From: Petunia secreta
Taxonomy: Eukaryota; Streptophyta; Magnoliopsida; Solanales; Solanaceae
DNA length: 64,000 nt
NCBI GenBank assembly: GCA_029990175.1
Contig: JARKIP010000017.1
Coordinates: 16,200,001-16,264,000, forward strand
Reading direction: 5' to 3'
A program made the translations under genes and the position numbers. The notes beneath the pieces were generated by a model. That model ran no database searches. It was not told the origin of the DNA and saw only the letters and a list, made by a program, of their open reading frames with translations. Shown in pieces: positions 22,207-34,374 of this stretch. Position 1 is the first letter of the stretch. Every line of letters starts with the position of its first letter.

Positions 22207-22438
22207 GTCATTCTTTGCGCTCTAACTTCTCTTATCCGTTCCGTGCCCCCGCTAATCTTTTAAACCTTTAAACCGTCATAACTTTACGCTCGTTCATCCG
22301 TTTCGTGCGATTCTTTTTTTCAATTCGAGTAATCTTTCAAGATCTACCTCCACAAGCTGCCGTAGTCCCGCTTACTAAGACGTGCCTTGCACCATTCGCG
22401 GATTTACGACCCCGCCCGCCGTTATTTTGGCAAAAAGA

Positions 22439-22557
22439 GGGATGCAACACGAGGACTTCCCGGAGGGTCACCCATTCCAGTACTACTCTCGCCCAAGCAC
22501 GCTTAACTTCGGAGTTCTGATGGGATCCGGTGCGTTAGTGCTGGTATGATCGCATCC
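22439..22557 (-). rRNA. 5S: 5S ribosomal RNA (copy 64)
   Basis: Consensus gene and spacer. Confidence 0.97.
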
Positions 22558-22789
22558 GTCATTCTTTGCGCTCTAACTTCTCTTATCCGTTCCGTGCCCC
22601 CGCTAATCTTTTAAACCTTTAAACCGTCATAACTTTACGCTCGTTCATCCGTTTCGTGCGATTCTTTTTTTCAATTCGAGTAATCTTTCAAGATCTACCT
22701 CCACAAGCTGCCGTAGTCCCGCTTACTAAGACGTGCCTTGCACCATTCGCGGATTTACGACCCCGCCCGCCGTTATTTTGGCAAAAAGA

Positions 22790-22908
22790 GGGATGCAACA
22801 CGAGGACTTCCCGGAGGGTCACCCATTCCAGTACTACTCTCGCCCAAGCACGCTTAACTTCGGAGTTCTGATGGGATCCGGTGCGTTAGTGCTGGTATGA
22901 TCGCATCC
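22790..22908 (-). rRNA. 5S: 5S ribosomal RNA (copy 65)
   Basis: Consensus gene and spacer. Confidence 0.97.
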
Positions 22909-23140
22909 GTCATTCTTTGCGCTCTAACTTCTCTTATCCGTTCCGTGCCCCCGCTAATCTTTTAAACCTTTAAACCGTCATAACTTTACGCTCGTTCATC
23001 CGTTTCGTGCGATTCTTTTTTTCAATTCGAGTAATCTTTCAAGATCTACCTCCACAAGCTGCCGTAGTCCCGCTTACTAAGACGTGCCTTGCACCATTCG
23101 CGGATTTACGACCCCGCCCGCCGTTATTTTGGCAAAAAGA

Positions 23141-23259
23141 GGGATGCAACACGAGGACTTCCCGGAGGGTCACCCATTCCAGTACTACTCTCGCCCAAGC
23201 ACGCTTAACTTCGGAGTTCTGATGGGATCCGGTGCGTTAGTGCTGGTATGATCGCATCC
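23141..23259 (-). rRNA. 5S: 5S ribosomal RNA (copy 66)
   Basis: Consensus gene and spacer. Confidence 0.97.
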
Positions 23260-23491
23260 GTCATTCTTTGCGCTCTAACTTCTCTTATCCGTTCCGTGCC
23301 CCCGCTAATCTTTTAAACCTTTAAACCGTCATAACTTTACGCTCGTTCATCCGTTTCGTGCGATTCTTTTTTTCAATTCGAGTAATCTTTCAAGATCTAC
23401 CTCCACAAGCTGCCGTAGTCCCGCTTACTAAGACGTGCCTTGCACCATTCGCGGATTTACGACCCCGCCCGCCGTTATTTTGGCAAAAAGA

Positions 23492-23610
23492 GGGATGCAA
23501 CACGAGGACTTCCCGGAGGGTCACCCATTCCAGTACTACTCTCGCCCAAGCACGCTTAACTTCGGAGTTCTGATGGGATCCGGTGCGTTAGTGCTGGTAT
23601 GATCGCATCC
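23492..23610 (-). rRNA. 5S: 5S ribosomal RNA (copy 67)
   Basis: Consensus gene and spacer. Confidence 0.97.
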
Positions 23611-23842
23611 GTCATTCTTTGCGCTCTAACTTCTCTTATCCGTTCCGTGCCCCCGCTAATCTTTTAAACCTTTAAACCGTCATAACTTTACGCTCGTTCA
23701 TCCGTTTCGTGCGATTCTTTTTTTCAATTCGAGTAATCTTTCAAGATCTACCTCCACAAGCTGCCGTAGTCCCGCTTACTAAGACGTGCCTTGCACCATT
23801 CGCGGATTTACGACCCCGCCCGCCGTTATTTTGGCAAAAAGA

Positions 23843-23961
23843 GGGATGCAACACGAGGACTTCCCGGAGGGTCACCCATTCCAGTACTACTCTCGCCCAA
23901 GCACGCTTAACTTCGGAGTTCTGATGGGATCCGGTGCGTTAGTGCTTGTATGATCGCATCC
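23843..23961 (-). rRNA. 5S: 5S ribosomal RNA (copy 68), C15A
   Basis: C15A (base 23947); it breaks the C15-G64 pair of helix II. The same change is in copies 133, 141 and 146. Confidence 0.95.
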
Positions 23962-24193
23962 GTCATTCTTTGCGCTCTAACTTCTCTTATCCGTTCCGTG
24001 CCCCCGCTAATCTTTTAAACCTTTAAACCGTCATAACTTTACGCTCGTTCATCCGTTTCGTGCGATTCTTTTTTTCAATTCGAGTAATCTTTCAAGATCT
24101 ACCTCCACAAGCTGCCGTAGTCCCGCTTACTAAGACGTGCCTTGCACCATTCGCGGATTTACGACCCCGCCCGCCGTTATTTTGGCAAAAAGA

Positions 24194-24312
24194 GGGATGC
24201 AACACGAGGACTTCCCGGAGGGTCACCCATTCCAGTACTACTCTCGCCCAAGCACGCTTAACTTCGGAGTTCTGATGGGATCCGGTGCGTTAGTGCTGGT
24301 ATGATCGCATCC
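24194..24312 (-). rRNA. 5S: 5S ribosomal RNA (copy 69)
   Basis: Consensus gene and spacer. Confidence 0.97.
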
Positions 24313-24544
24313 GTCATTCTTTGCGCTCTAACTTCTCTTATCCGTTCCGTGCCCCCGCTAATCTTTTAAACCTTTAAACCGTCATAACTTTACGCTCGTT
24401 CATCCGTTTCGTGCGATTCTTTTTTTCAATTCGAGTAATCTTTCAAGATCTACCTCCACAAGCTGCCGTAGTCCCGCTTACTAAGACGTGCCTTGCACCA
24501 TTCGCGGATTTACGACCCCGCCCGCCGTTATTTTGGCAAAAAGA

Positions 24545-24663
24545 GGGATGCAACACGAGGACTTCCCGGAGGGTCACCCATTCCAGTACTACTCTCGCCC
24601 AAGCACGCTTAACTTCGGAGTTCTGATGGGATCCGGTGCGTTAGTGCTGGTATGATCGCATCC
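24545..24663 (-). rRNA. 5S: 5S ribosomal RNA (copy 70)
   Basis: Consensus gene; C6 run upstream, 352-bp unit. Confidence 0.97.
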
Positions 24664-24896
24664 GTCATTCTTTGCGCTCTAACTTCTCTTATCCGTTCCG
24701 TGCCCCCCGCTAATCTTTTAAACCTTTAAACCGTCATAACTTTACGCTCGTTCATCCGTTTCGTGCGATTCTTTTTTTCAATTCGAGTAATCTTTCAAGA
24801 TCTACCTCCACAAGCTGCCGTAGTCCCGCTTACTAAGACGTGCCTTGCACCATTCGCGGATTTACGACCCCGCCCGCCGTTATTTTGGCAAAAAGA

Positions 24897-25015
24897 GGGA
24901 TGCAACACGAGGACTTCCCGGAGGGTCACCCATTCCAGTACTACTCTCGCCCAAGCACGCTTAACTTCGGAGTTCTGATGGGATCCGGTGCGTTAGTGCT
25001 GGTATGATCGCATCC
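24897..25015 (-). rRNA. 5S: 5S ribosomal RNA (copy 71)
   Basis: Consensus gene; C6 run upstream, 352-bp unit, the last of this kind. Confidence 0.97.
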
Positions 25016-25248
25016 GTCATTCTTTGCGCTCTAACTTCTCTTATCCGTTCCGTGCCCCCCGCTAATCTTTTAAACCTTTAAACCGTCATAACTTTACGCT
25101 CGTTCATCCGTTTCGTGCGATTCTTTTTTTCAATTCGAGTAATCTTTCAAGATCTACCTCCACAAGCTGCCGTAGTCCCGCTTACTAAGACGTGCCTTGC
25201 ACCATTCGCGGATTTACGACCCCGCCCGCCGTTATTTTGGCAAAAAGA

Positions 25249-25367
25249 GGGATGCAACACGAGGACTTCCCGGAGGGTCACCCATTCCAGTACTACTCTC
25301 GCCCAAGCACGCTTAACTTCGGAGTTCTGATGGGATCCGGTGCGTTAGTGCTGGTATGATCGCATCC
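25249..25367 (-). rRNA. 5S: 5S ribosomal RNA (copy 72)
   Basis: Consensus gene and spacer. Confidence 0.97.
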
Positions 25368-25599
25368 GTCATTCTTTGCGCTCTAACTTCTCTTATCCGT
25401 TCCGTGCCCCCGCTAATCTTTTAAACCTTTAAACCGTCATAACTTTACGCTCGTTCATCCGTTTCGTGCGATTCTTTTTTTCAATTCGAGTAATCTTTCA
25501 AGATCTACCTCCACAAGCTGCCGTAGTCCCGCTTACTAAGACGTGCCTTGCACCATTCGCGGATTTACGACCCCGCCCGCCGTTATTTTGGCAAAAAGA

Positions 25600-25718
25600 G
25601 GGATGCAACACGAGGACTTCCCGGAGGGTCACCCATTCCAGTACTACTCTCGCCCAAGCACGCTTAACTTCGGAGTTCTGATGGGATCCGGTGCGTTAGT
25701 GCTGGTATGATCGCATCC
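25600..25718 (-). rRNA. 5S: 5S ribosomal RNA (copy 73)
   Basis: Consensus gene and spacer. Confidence 0.97.
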
Positions 25719-25950
25719 GTCATTCTTTGCGCTCTAACTTCTCTTATCCGTTCCGTGCCCCCGCTAATCTTTTAAACCTTTAAACCGTCATAACTTTACG
25801 CTCGTTCATCCGTTTCGTGCGATTCTTTTTTTCAATTCGAGTAATCTTTCAAGATCTACCTCCACAAGCTGCCGTATTCCCGCTTACTAAGACGTGACTT
25901 GCACCATTCGCGGATTTACGACCCCGCCCGCCGTTATTTTGGCAAAAAGA

Positions 25951-26069
25951 GGGATGCAACACGAGGACTTCCCGGAGGGTCACCCATTCCAGTACTACTC
26001 TCGCCCAAGCACGCTTAACTTCGGAGTTCTGATGGGATCCGGTGCGTTAGTGCTGGTATGATCGCATCC
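25951..26069 (-). rRNA. 5S: 5S ribosomal RNA (copy 74)
   Basis: Consensus gene; two private changes in the downstream spacer (G to T at 25877, C to A at 25897). Confidence 0.97.
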
Positions 26070-26301
26070 GTCATTCTTTGCGCTCTAACTTCTCTTATCC
26101 GTTCCGTGCCCCCGCTAATCTTTTAAACCTTTAAACCGTCATAACTTTACGCTCGTTCATCCGTTTCGTGCGATTCTTTTTTTCAATTCGAGTAATCTTT
26201 CAAGATCTACCTCCACAAGCTGCCGTAGTCCCGCTTACTAAGACGTGCCTTGCACCATTCGCGGATTTACGACCCCGCCCGCCGTTATTTTGGCAAAAAG
26301 A

Positions 26302-26420
26302 GGGATGCAACACGAGGACTTCCCGGAGGGTCACCCATTCCAGTACTACTCTCGCCCAAGCACGCTTAACTTCGGAGTTCTGATGGGATCCGGTGCGTTA
26401 GTGCTGGTATGATCGCATCC
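26302..26420 (-). rRNA. 5S: 5S ribosomal RNA (copy 75)
   Basis: Consensus gene and spacer. Confidence 0.97.
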
Positions 26421-26652
26421 GTCATTCTTTGCGCTCTAACTTCTCTTATCCGTTCCGTGCCCCCGCTAATCTTTTAAACCTTTAAACCGTCATAACTTTA
26501 CGCTCGTTCATCCGTTTCGTGCGATTCTTTTTTTCAATTCGAGTAATCTTTCAAGATCTACCTCCACAAGCTGCCGTAGTCCCGCTTACTAAGACGTGCC
26601 TTGCACCATTCGCGGATTTACGACCCCGCCCGCCGTTATTTTGGCAAAAAGA

Positions 26653-26771
26653 GGGATGCAACACGAGGACTTCCCGGAGGGTCACCCATTCCAGTACTAC
26701 TCTCGCCCAAGCACGCTTAACTTCGGAGTTCTGATGGGATCCGGTGCGTTAGTGCTGGTATGATCGCATCC
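26653..26771 (-). rRNA. 5S: 5S ribosomal RNA (copy 76)
   Basis: Consensus gene and spacer. Confidence 0.97.
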
Positions 26772-27003
26772 GTCATTCTTTGCGCTCTAACTTCTCTTAT
26801 CCGTTCCGTGCCCCCGCTAATCTTTTAAACCTTTAAACCGTCATAACTTTACGCTCGTTCATCCGTTTCGTGCGATTCTTTTTTTCAATTCGAGTAATCT
26901 TTCAAGATCTACCTCCACAAGCTGCCGTAGTCCCGCTTACTAAGACGTGCCTTGCACCATTCGCGGATTTACGACCCCGCCCGCCGTTATTTTGGCAAAA
27001 AGA

Positions 27004-27122
27004 GGGATGCAACACGAGGACTTCCCGGAGGGTCACCCATTCCAGTACTACTCTCGCCCAAGCACGCTTAACTTCGGAGTTCTGATGGGATCCGGTGCGT
27101 TAGTGCTGGTATGATCGCATCC
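27004..27122 (-). rRNA. 5S: 5S ribosomal RNA (copy 77)
   Basis: Consensus gene and spacer. Confidence 0.97.
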
Positions 27123-27354
27123 GTCATTCTTTGCGCTCTAACTTCTCTTATCCGTTCCGTGCCCCCGCTAATCTTTTAAACCTTTAAACCGTCATAACTT
27201 TACGCTCGTTCATCCGTTTCGTGCGATTCTTTTTTTCAATTCGAGTAATCTTTCAAGATCTACCTCCACAAGCTGCCGTAGTCCCGCTTACTAAGACGTG
27301 CCTTGCACCATTCGCGGATTTACGACCCCGCCCGCCGTTATTTTGGCAAAAAGA

Positions 27355-27473
27355 GGGATGCAACACGAGGACTTCCCGGAGGGTCACCCATTCCAGTACT
27401 ACTCTCGCCCAAGCACGCTTAACTTCGGAGTTCTGATGGGATCCGGTGCGTTAGTGCTGGTATGATCGCATCC
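27355..27473 (-). rRNA. 5S: 5S ribosomal RNA (copy 78)
   Basis: Consensus gene and spacer. Confidence 0.97.
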
Positions 27474-27705
27474 GTCATTCTTTGCGCTCTAACTTCTCTT
27501 ATCCGTTCCGTGCCCCCGCTAATCTTTTAAACCTTTAAACCGTCATAACTTTACGCTCGTTCATCCGTTTCGTGCGATTCTTTTTTTCAATTCGAGTAAT
27601 CTTTCAAGATCTACCTCCACAAGCTGCCGTAGTCCCGCTTACTAAGACGTGCCTTGCACCATTCGCGGATTTACGACCCCGCCCGCCGTTATTTTGGCAA
27701 AAAGA

Positions 27706-27824
27706 GGGATGCAACACGAGGACTTCCCGGAGGGTCACCCATTCCAGTACTACTCTCGCCCAAGCACGCTTAACTTCGGAGTTCTGATGGGATCCGGTGC
27801 GTTAGTGCTGGTATGATCGCATCC
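27706..27824 (-). rRNA. 5S: 5S ribosomal RNA (copy 79)
   Basis: Consensus gene and spacer. Confidence 0.97.
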
Positions 27825-28056
27825 GTCATTCTTTGCGCTCTAACTTCTCTTATCCGTTCCGTGCCCCCGCTAATCTTTTAAACCTTTAAACCGTCATAAC
27901 TTTACGCTCGTTCATCCGTTTCGTGCGATTCTTTTTTTCAATTCGAGTAATCTTTCAAGATCTACCTCCACAAGCTGCCGTAGTCCCGCTTACTAAGACG
28001 TGCCTTGCACCATTCGCGGATTTACGACCCCGCCCGCCGTTATTTTGGCAAAAAGA

Positions 28057-28175
28057 GGGATGCAACACGAGGACTTCCCGGAGGGTCACCCATTCCAGTA
28101 CTACTCTCGCCCAAGCACGCTTAACTTCGGAGTTCTGATGGGATCCGGTGCGTTAGTGCTGGTATGATCGCATCC
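28057..28175 (-). rRNA. 5S: 5S ribosomal RNA (copy 80)
   Basis: Consensus gene and spacer. Confidence 0.97.
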
Positions 28176-28407
28176 GTCATTCTTTGCGCTCTAACTTCTC
28201 TTATCCGTTCCGTGCCCCCGCTAATCTTTTAAACCTTTAAACCGTCATAACTTTACGCTCGTTCATCCGTTTCGTGCGATTCTTTTTTTCAATTCGAGTA
28301 ATCTTTCAAGATCTACCTCCACAAGCTGCCGTAGTCCCGCTTACTAAGACGTGCCTTGCACCATTCGCGGATTTACGACCCCGCCCGCCGTTATTTTGGC
28401 AAAAAGA

Positions 28408-28526
28408 GGGATGCAACACGAGGACTTCCCGGAGGGTCACCCATTCCAGTACTACTCTCGCCCAAGCACGCTTAACTTCGGAGTTCTGATGGGATCCGGT
28501 GCGTTAGTGCTGGTATGATCGCATCC
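28408..28526 (-). rRNA. 5S: 5S ribosomal RNA (copy 81)
   Basis: Consensus gene and spacer. Confidence 0.97.
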
Positions 28527-28758
28527 GTCATTCTTTGCGCTCTAACTTCTCTTATCCGTTCCGTGCCCCCGCTAATCTTTTAAACCTTTAAACCGTCATA
28601 ACTTTACGCTCGTTCATCCGTTTCGTGCGATTCTTTTTTTCAATTCGAGTAATCTTTCAAGATCTACCTCCACAAGCTGCCGTAGTCCCGCTTACTAAGA
28701 CGTGCCTTGCACCATTCGCGGATTTACGACCCCGCCCGCCGTTATTTTGGCAAAAAGA

Positions 28759-28877
28759 GGGATGCAACACGAGGACTTCCCGGAGGGTCACCCATTCCAG
28801 TACTACTCTCGCCCAAGCACGCTTAACTTCGGAGTTCTGATGGGATCCGGTGCGTTAGTGCTGGTATGATCGCATCC
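28759..28877 (-). rRNA. 5S: 5S ribosomal RNA (copy 82)
   Basis: Consensus gene and spacer. Confidence 0.97.
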
Positions 28878-29109
28878 GTCATTCTTTGCGCTCTAACTTC
28901 TCTTATCCGTTCCGTGCCCCCGCTAATCTTTTAAACCTTTAAACCGTCATAACTTTACGCTCGTTCATCCGTTTCGTGCGATTCTTTTTTTCAATTCGAG
29001 TAATCTTTCAAGATCTACCTCCACAAGCTGCCGTAGTCCCGCTTACTAAGACGTGCCTTGCACCATTCGCGGATTTACGACCCCGCCCGCCGTTATTTTG
29101 GCAAAAAGA

Positions 29110-29228
29110 GGGATGCAACACGAGGACTTCCCGGAGGGTCACCCATTCCAGTACTACTCTCGCCCAAGCACGCTTAGCTTCGGAGTTCTGATGGGATCCG
29201 GTGCGTTAGTGCTGGTATGATCGCATCC
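29110..29228 (-). rRNA. 5S: 5S ribosomal RNA (copy 83), T52C
   Basis: T52C in box A (base 29177); first of the central T52C series. Confidence 0.96.
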
Positions 29229-29460
29229 GTCATTCTTTGCGCTCTAACTTCTCTTATCCGTTCCGTGCCCCCGCTAATCTTTTAAACCTTTAAACCGTCA
29301 TAACTTTACGCTCGTTCATCCGTTTCGTGCGATTCTTTTTTTCAATTCGAGTAATCTTTCAAGATCTACCTCCACAAGCTGCCGTAGTCCCGCTTACTAA
29401 GACGTGCCTTGCACCATTCGCGGATTTACGACCCCGCCCGCCGTTATTTTGGCAAAAAGA

Positions 29461-29579
29461 GGGATGCAACACGAGGACTTCCCGGAGGGTCACCCATTCC
29501 AGTACTACTCTCGCCCAAGCACGCTTAACTTCGGAGTTCTGATGGGATCCGGTGCGTTAGTGCTGGTATGATCGCATCC
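29461..29579 (-). rRNA. 5S: 5S ribosomal RNA (copy 84)
   Basis: Consensus gene and spacer. Confidence 0.97.
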
Positions 29580-29811
29580 GTCATTCTTTGCGCTCTAACT
29601 TCTCTTATCCGTTCCGTGCCCCCGCTAATCTTTTAAACCTTTAAACCGTCATAACTTTACGCTCGTTCATCCGTTTCGTGCGATTCTTTTTTTCAATTCG
29701 AGTAATCTTTCAAGATCTACCTCCACAAGCTGCCGTAGTCCCGCTTACTAAGACGTGCCTTGCACCATTCGCGGATTTACGACCCCGCCCGCCGTTATTT
29801 TGGCAAAAAGA

Positions 29812-29930
29812 GGGATGCAACACGAGGACTTCCCGGAGGGTCACCCATTCCAGTACTACTCTCGCCCAAGCACGCTTAACTTCGGAGTTCTGATGGGATC
29901 CGGTGCGTTAGTGCTGGTATGATCGCATCC
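29812..29930 (-). rRNA. 5S: 5S ribosomal RNA (copy 85)
   Basis: Consensus gene and spacer. Confidence 0.97.
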
Positions 29931-30162
29931 GTCATTCTTTGCGCTCTAACTTCTCTTATCCGTTCCGTGCCCCCGCTAATCTTTTAAACCTTTAAACCGT
30001 CATAACTTTACGCTCGTTCATCCGTTTCGTGCGATTCTTTTTTTCAATTCGAGTAATCTTTCAAGATCTACCTCCACAAGCTGCCGTAGTCCCGCTTACT
30101 AAGACGTGCCTTGCACCATTCGCGGATTTACGACCCCGCCCGCCGTTATTTTGGCAAAAAGA

Positions 30163-30281
30163 GGGATGCAACACGAGGACTTCCCGGAGGGTCACCCATT
30201 CCAGTACTACTCTCGCCCAAGCACGCTTAACTTCGGAGTTCTGATGGGATCCGGTGCGTTAGTGCTGGTATGATCGCATCC
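30163..30281 (-). rRNA. 5S: 5S ribosomal RNA (copy 86)
   Basis: Consensus gene and spacer. Confidence 0.97.
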
Positions 30282-30513
30282 GTCATTCTTTGCGCTCTAA
30301 CTTCTCTTATCCGTTCCGTGCCCCCGCTAATCTTTTAAACCTTTAAACCGTCATAACTTTACGCTCGTTCATCCGTTTCGTGCGATTCTTTTTTTCAATT
30401 CGAGTAATCTTTCAAGATCTACCTCCACAAGCTGCCGTAGTCCCGCTTACTAAGACGTGCCTTGCACCATTCGCGGATTTACGACCCCGCCCGCCGTTAT
30501 TTTGGCAAAAAGA

Positions 30514-30632
30514 GGGATGCAACACGAGGACTTCCCGGAGGGTCACCCATTCCAGTACTACTCTCGCCCAAGCACGCTTAGCTTCGGAGTTCTGATGGGA
30601 TCCGGTGCGTTAGTGCTGGTATGATCGCATCC
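30514..30632 (-). rRNA. 5S: 5S ribosomal RNA (copy 87), T52C
   Basis: T52C in box A (base 30581). Confidence 0.96.
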
Positions 30633-30864
30633 GTCATTCTTTGCGCTCTAACTTCTCTTATCCGTTCCGTGCCCCCGCTAATCTTTTAAACCTTTAAACC
30701 GTCATAACTTTACGCTCGTTCATCCGTTTCGTGCGATTCTTTTTTTCAATTCGAGTAATCTTTCAAGATCTACCTCCACAAGCTGCCGTAGTCCCGCTTA
30801 CTAAGACGTGCCTTGCACCATTCGCGGATTTACGACCCCGCCCGCCGTTATTTTGGCAAAAAGA

Positions 30865-30983
30865 GGGATGCAACACGAGGACTTCCCGGAGGGTCACCCA
30901 TTCCAGTACTACTCTCGCCCAAGCACGCTTAACTTCGGAGTTCTGATGGGATCCGGTGCGTTAGTGCTGGTATGATCGCATCC
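30865..30983 (-). rRNA. 5S: 5S ribosomal RNA (copy 88)
   Basis: Consensus gene and spacer. Confidence 0.97.
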
Positions 30984-31215
30984 GTCATTCTTTGCGCTCT
31001 AACTTCTCTTATCCGTTCCGTGCCCCCGCTAATCTTTTAAACCTTTAAACCGTCATAACTTTACGCTCGTTCATCCGTTTCGTGCGATTCTTTTTTTCAA
31101 TTCGAGTAATCTTTCAAGATCTACCTCCACAAGCTGCCGTAGTCCCGCTTACTAAGACGTGCCTTGCACCATTCGCGGATTTACGACCCCGCCCGCCGTT
31201 ATTTTGGCAAAAAGA

Positions 31216-31334
31216 GGGATGCAACACGAGGACTTCCCGGAGGGTCACCCATTCCAGTACTACTCTCGCCCAAGCACGCTTAACTTCGGAGTTCTGATGG
31301 GATCCGGTGCGTTAGTGCTGGTATGATCGCATCC
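31216..31334 (-). rRNA. 5S: 5S ribosomal RNA (copy 89)
   Basis: Consensus gene and spacer. Confidence 0.97.
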
Positions 31335-31566
31335 GTCATTCTTTGCGCTCTAACTTCTCTTATCCGTTCCGTGCCCCCGCTAATCTTTTAAACCTTTAAA
31401 CCGTCATAACTTTACGCTCGTTCATCCGTTTCGTGCGATTCTTTTTTTCAATTCGAGTAATCTTTCAAGATCTACCTCCACAAGCTGCCGTAGTCCCGCT
31501 TACTAAGACGTGCCTTGCACCATTCGCGGATTTACGACCCCGCCCGCCGTTATTTTGGCAAAAAGA

Positions 31567-31685
31567 GGGATGCAACACGAGGACTTCCCGGAGGGTCACC
31601 CATTCCAGTACTACTCTCGCCCAAGCACGCTTAACTTCGGAGTTCTGATGGGATCCGGTGCGTTAGTGCTGGTATGATCGCATCC
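31567..31685 (-). rRNA. 5S: 5S ribosomal RNA (copy 90)
   Basis: Consensus gene and spacer. Confidence 0.97.
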
Positions 31686-31917
31686 GTCATTCTTTGCGCT
31701 CTAACTTCTCTTATCCGTTCCGTGCCCCCGCTAATCTTTTAAACCTTTAAACCGTCATAACTTTACGCTCGTTCATCCGTTTCGTGCGATTCTTTTTTTC
31801 AATTCGAGTAATCTTTCAAGATCTACCTCCACAAGCTGCCGTAGTCCCGCTTACTAAGACGTGCCTTGCACCATTCGCGGATTTACGACCCCGCCCGCCG
31901 TTATTTTGGCAAAAAGA

Positions 31918-32036
31918 GGGATGCAACACGAGGACTTCCCGGAGGGTCACCCATTCCAGTACTACTCTCGCCCAAGCACGCTTAACTTCGGAGTTCTGAT
32001 GGGATCCGGTGCGTTAGTGCTGGTATGATCGCATCC
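31918..32036 (-). rRNA. 5S: 5S ribosomal RNA (copy 91)
   Basis: Consensus gene and spacer. Confidence 0.97.
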
Positions 32037-32268
32037 GTCATTCTTTGCGCTCTAACTTCTCTTATCCGTTCCGTGCCCCCGCTAATCTTTTAAACCTTTA
32101 AACCGTCATAACTTTACGCTCGTTCATCCGTTTCGTGCGATTCTTTTTTTCAATTCGAGTAATCTTTCAAGATCTACCTCCACAAGCTGCCGTAGTCCCG
32201 CTTACTAAGACGTGCCTTGCACCATTCGCGGATTTACGACCCCGCCCGCCGTTATTTTGGCAAAAAGA

Positions 32269-32387
32269 GGGATGCAACACGAGGACTTCCCGGAGGGTCA
32301 CCCATTCCAGTACTACTCTCGCCCAAGCACGCTTAACTTCGGAGTTCTGATGGGATCCGGTGCGTTAGTGCTGGTATGATCGCATCC
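32269..32387 (-). rRNA. 5S: 5S ribosomal RNA (copy 92)
   Basis: Consensus gene and spacer. Confidence 0.97.
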
Positions 32388-32619
32388 GTCATTCTTTGCG
32401 CTCTAACTTCTCTTATCCGTTCCGTGCCCCCGCTAATCTTTTAAACCTTTAAACCGTCATAACTTTACGCTCGTTCATCCGTTTCGTGCGATTCTTTTTT
32501 TCAATTCGAGTAATCTTTCAAGATCTACCTCCACAAGCTGCCGTAGTCCCGCTTACTAAGACGTGCCTTGCACCATTCGCGGATTTACGACCCCGCCCGC
32601 CGTTATTTTGGCAAAAAGA

Positions 32620-32738
32620 GGGATGCAACACGAGGACTTCCCGGAGGGTCACCCATTCCAGTACTACTCTCGCCCAAGCACGCTTAACTTCGGAGTTCTG
32701 ATGGGATCCGGTGCGTTAGTGCTGGTATGATCGCATCC
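32620..32738 (-). rRNA. 5S: 5S ribosomal RNA (copy 93)
   Basis: Consensus gene and spacer. Confidence 0.97.
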
Positions 32739-32970
32739 GTCATTCTTTGCGCTCTAACTTCTCTTATCCGTTCCGTGCCCCCGCTAATCTTTTAAACCTT
32801 TAAACCGTCATAACTTTACGCTCGTTCATCCGTTTCGTGCGATTCTTTTTTTCAATTCGAGTAATCTTTCAAGATCTACCTCCACAAGCTGCCGTAGTCC
32901 CGCTTACTAAGACGTGCCTTGCACCATTCGCGGATTTACGACCCCGCCCGCCGTTATTTTGGCAAAAAGA

Positions 32971-33089
32971 GGGATGCAACACGAGGACTTCCCGGAGGGT
33001 CACCCATTCCAGTACTACTCTCGCCCAAGCACGCTTAACTTCGGAGTTCTGATGGGATCCGGTGCGTTAGTGCTGGTATGATCGCATCC
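32971..33089 (-). rRNA. 5S: 5S ribosomal RNA (copy 94)
   Basis: Consensus gene and spacer. Confidence 0.97.
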
Positions 33090-33321
33090 GTCATTCTTTG
33101 CGCTCTAACTTCTCTTATCCGTTCCGTGCCCCCGCTAATCTTTTAAACCTTTAAACCGTCATAACTTTACGCTCGTTCATCCGTTTCGTGCGATTCTTTT
33201 TTTCAATTCGAGTAATCTTTCAAGATCTACCTCCACAAGCTGCCGTAGTCCCGCTTACTAAGACGTGCCTTGCACCATTCGCGGATTTACGACCCCGCCC
33301 GCCGTTATTTTGGCAAAAAGA

Positions 33322-33440
33322 GGGATGCAACACGAGGACTTCCCGGAGGGTCACCCATTCCAGTACTACTCTCGCCCAAGCACGCTTAACTTCGGAATTC
33401 TGATGGGATCCGGTGCGTTAGTGCTGGTATGATCGCATCC
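33322..33440 (-). rRNA. 5S: 5S ribosomal RNA (copy 95), C44T
   Basis: C44T (base 33397) creates an EcoRI site at 33395-33400, absent from the other units. Confidence 0.96.
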
Positions 33441-33672
33441 GTCATTCTTTGCGCTCTAACTTCTCTTATCCGTTCCGTGCCCCCGCTAATCTTTTAAACC
33501 TTTAAACCGTCATAACTTTACGCTCGTTCATCCGTTTCGTGCGATTCTTTTTTTCAATTCGAGTAATCTTTCAAGATCTACCTCCACAAGCTGCCGTAGT
33601 CCCGCTTACTAAGACGTGCCTTGCACTATTCGCGGATTTACGACCCCGCTCGCCGTTATTTTGGCAAAAAGA

Positions 33673-33791
33673 GGGATGCAACACGAGGACTTCCCGGAGG
33701 GTCACCCATTCCAGTACTACTCTCGCCCAAGCACGCTTAACTTCGGAGTTCTGATGGGATCCGGTGCGTTAGTGCTGGTATGATCGCATCC
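33673..33791 (-). rRNA. 5S: 5S ribosomal RNA (copy 96)
   Basis: Consensus gene; two C to T changes in the downstream spacer (33627, 33650). Confidence 0.97.
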
Positions 33792-34023
33792 GTCATTCTT
33801 TGCGCTCTAACTTCTCTTATCCGTTCCGTGCCCCCGCTAATCTTTTAAACCTTTAAACCGTCATAACTTTACGCTCGTTCATCCGTTTCGTGCGATTCTT
33901 TTTTTCAATTCGAGTAATCTTTCAAGATCTACCTCCACAAGCTGCCGTAGTCCCGCTTACTAAGACGTGCCTTGCACCATTCGCGGATTTACGACCCCGC
34001 CCGCCGTTATTTTGGCAAAAAGA

Positions 34024-34142
34024 GGGATGCAACACGAGGACTTCCCGGAGGGTCACCCATTCCAGTACTACTCTCGCCCAAGCACGCTTAACTTCGGAGT
34101 TCTGATGGGATCCGGTGCGTTAGTGCTGGTATGATCGCATCC
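34024..34142 (-). rRNA. 5S: 5S ribosomal RNA (copy 97)
   Basis: Consensus gene and spacer. Confidence 0.97.
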
Positions 34143-34374
34143 GTCATTCTTTGCGCTCTAACTTCTCTTATCCGTTCCGTGCCCCCGCTAATCTTTTAAA
34201 CCTTTAAACCGTCATAACTTTACGCTCGTTCATCCGTTTCGTGCGATTCTTTTTTTCAATTCGAGTAATCTTTCAAGATCTACCTCCACAAGCTGCCGTA
34301 GTCCCGCTTACTAAGACGTGCCTTGCACCATTCGCGGATTTACGACCCCGCCCGCCGTTATTTTGGCAAAAAGA

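Larger units (their letters stand above)
16683..25114 (-). repeat. Cluster of 352-bp units with C6 run
   Basis: Eight units in this stretch, and none elsewhere, carry six C instead of five in the run 40-45 bases upstream of the gene (upstream of copies 48, 49, 53, 54, 56, 62, 70, 71). The doublet 48/49 repeats five units later as 53/54. A homopolymer indel could be a sequencing error, but the confinement to one 8.4 kb stretch argues for inheritance by local duplication. Confidence 0.7.
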
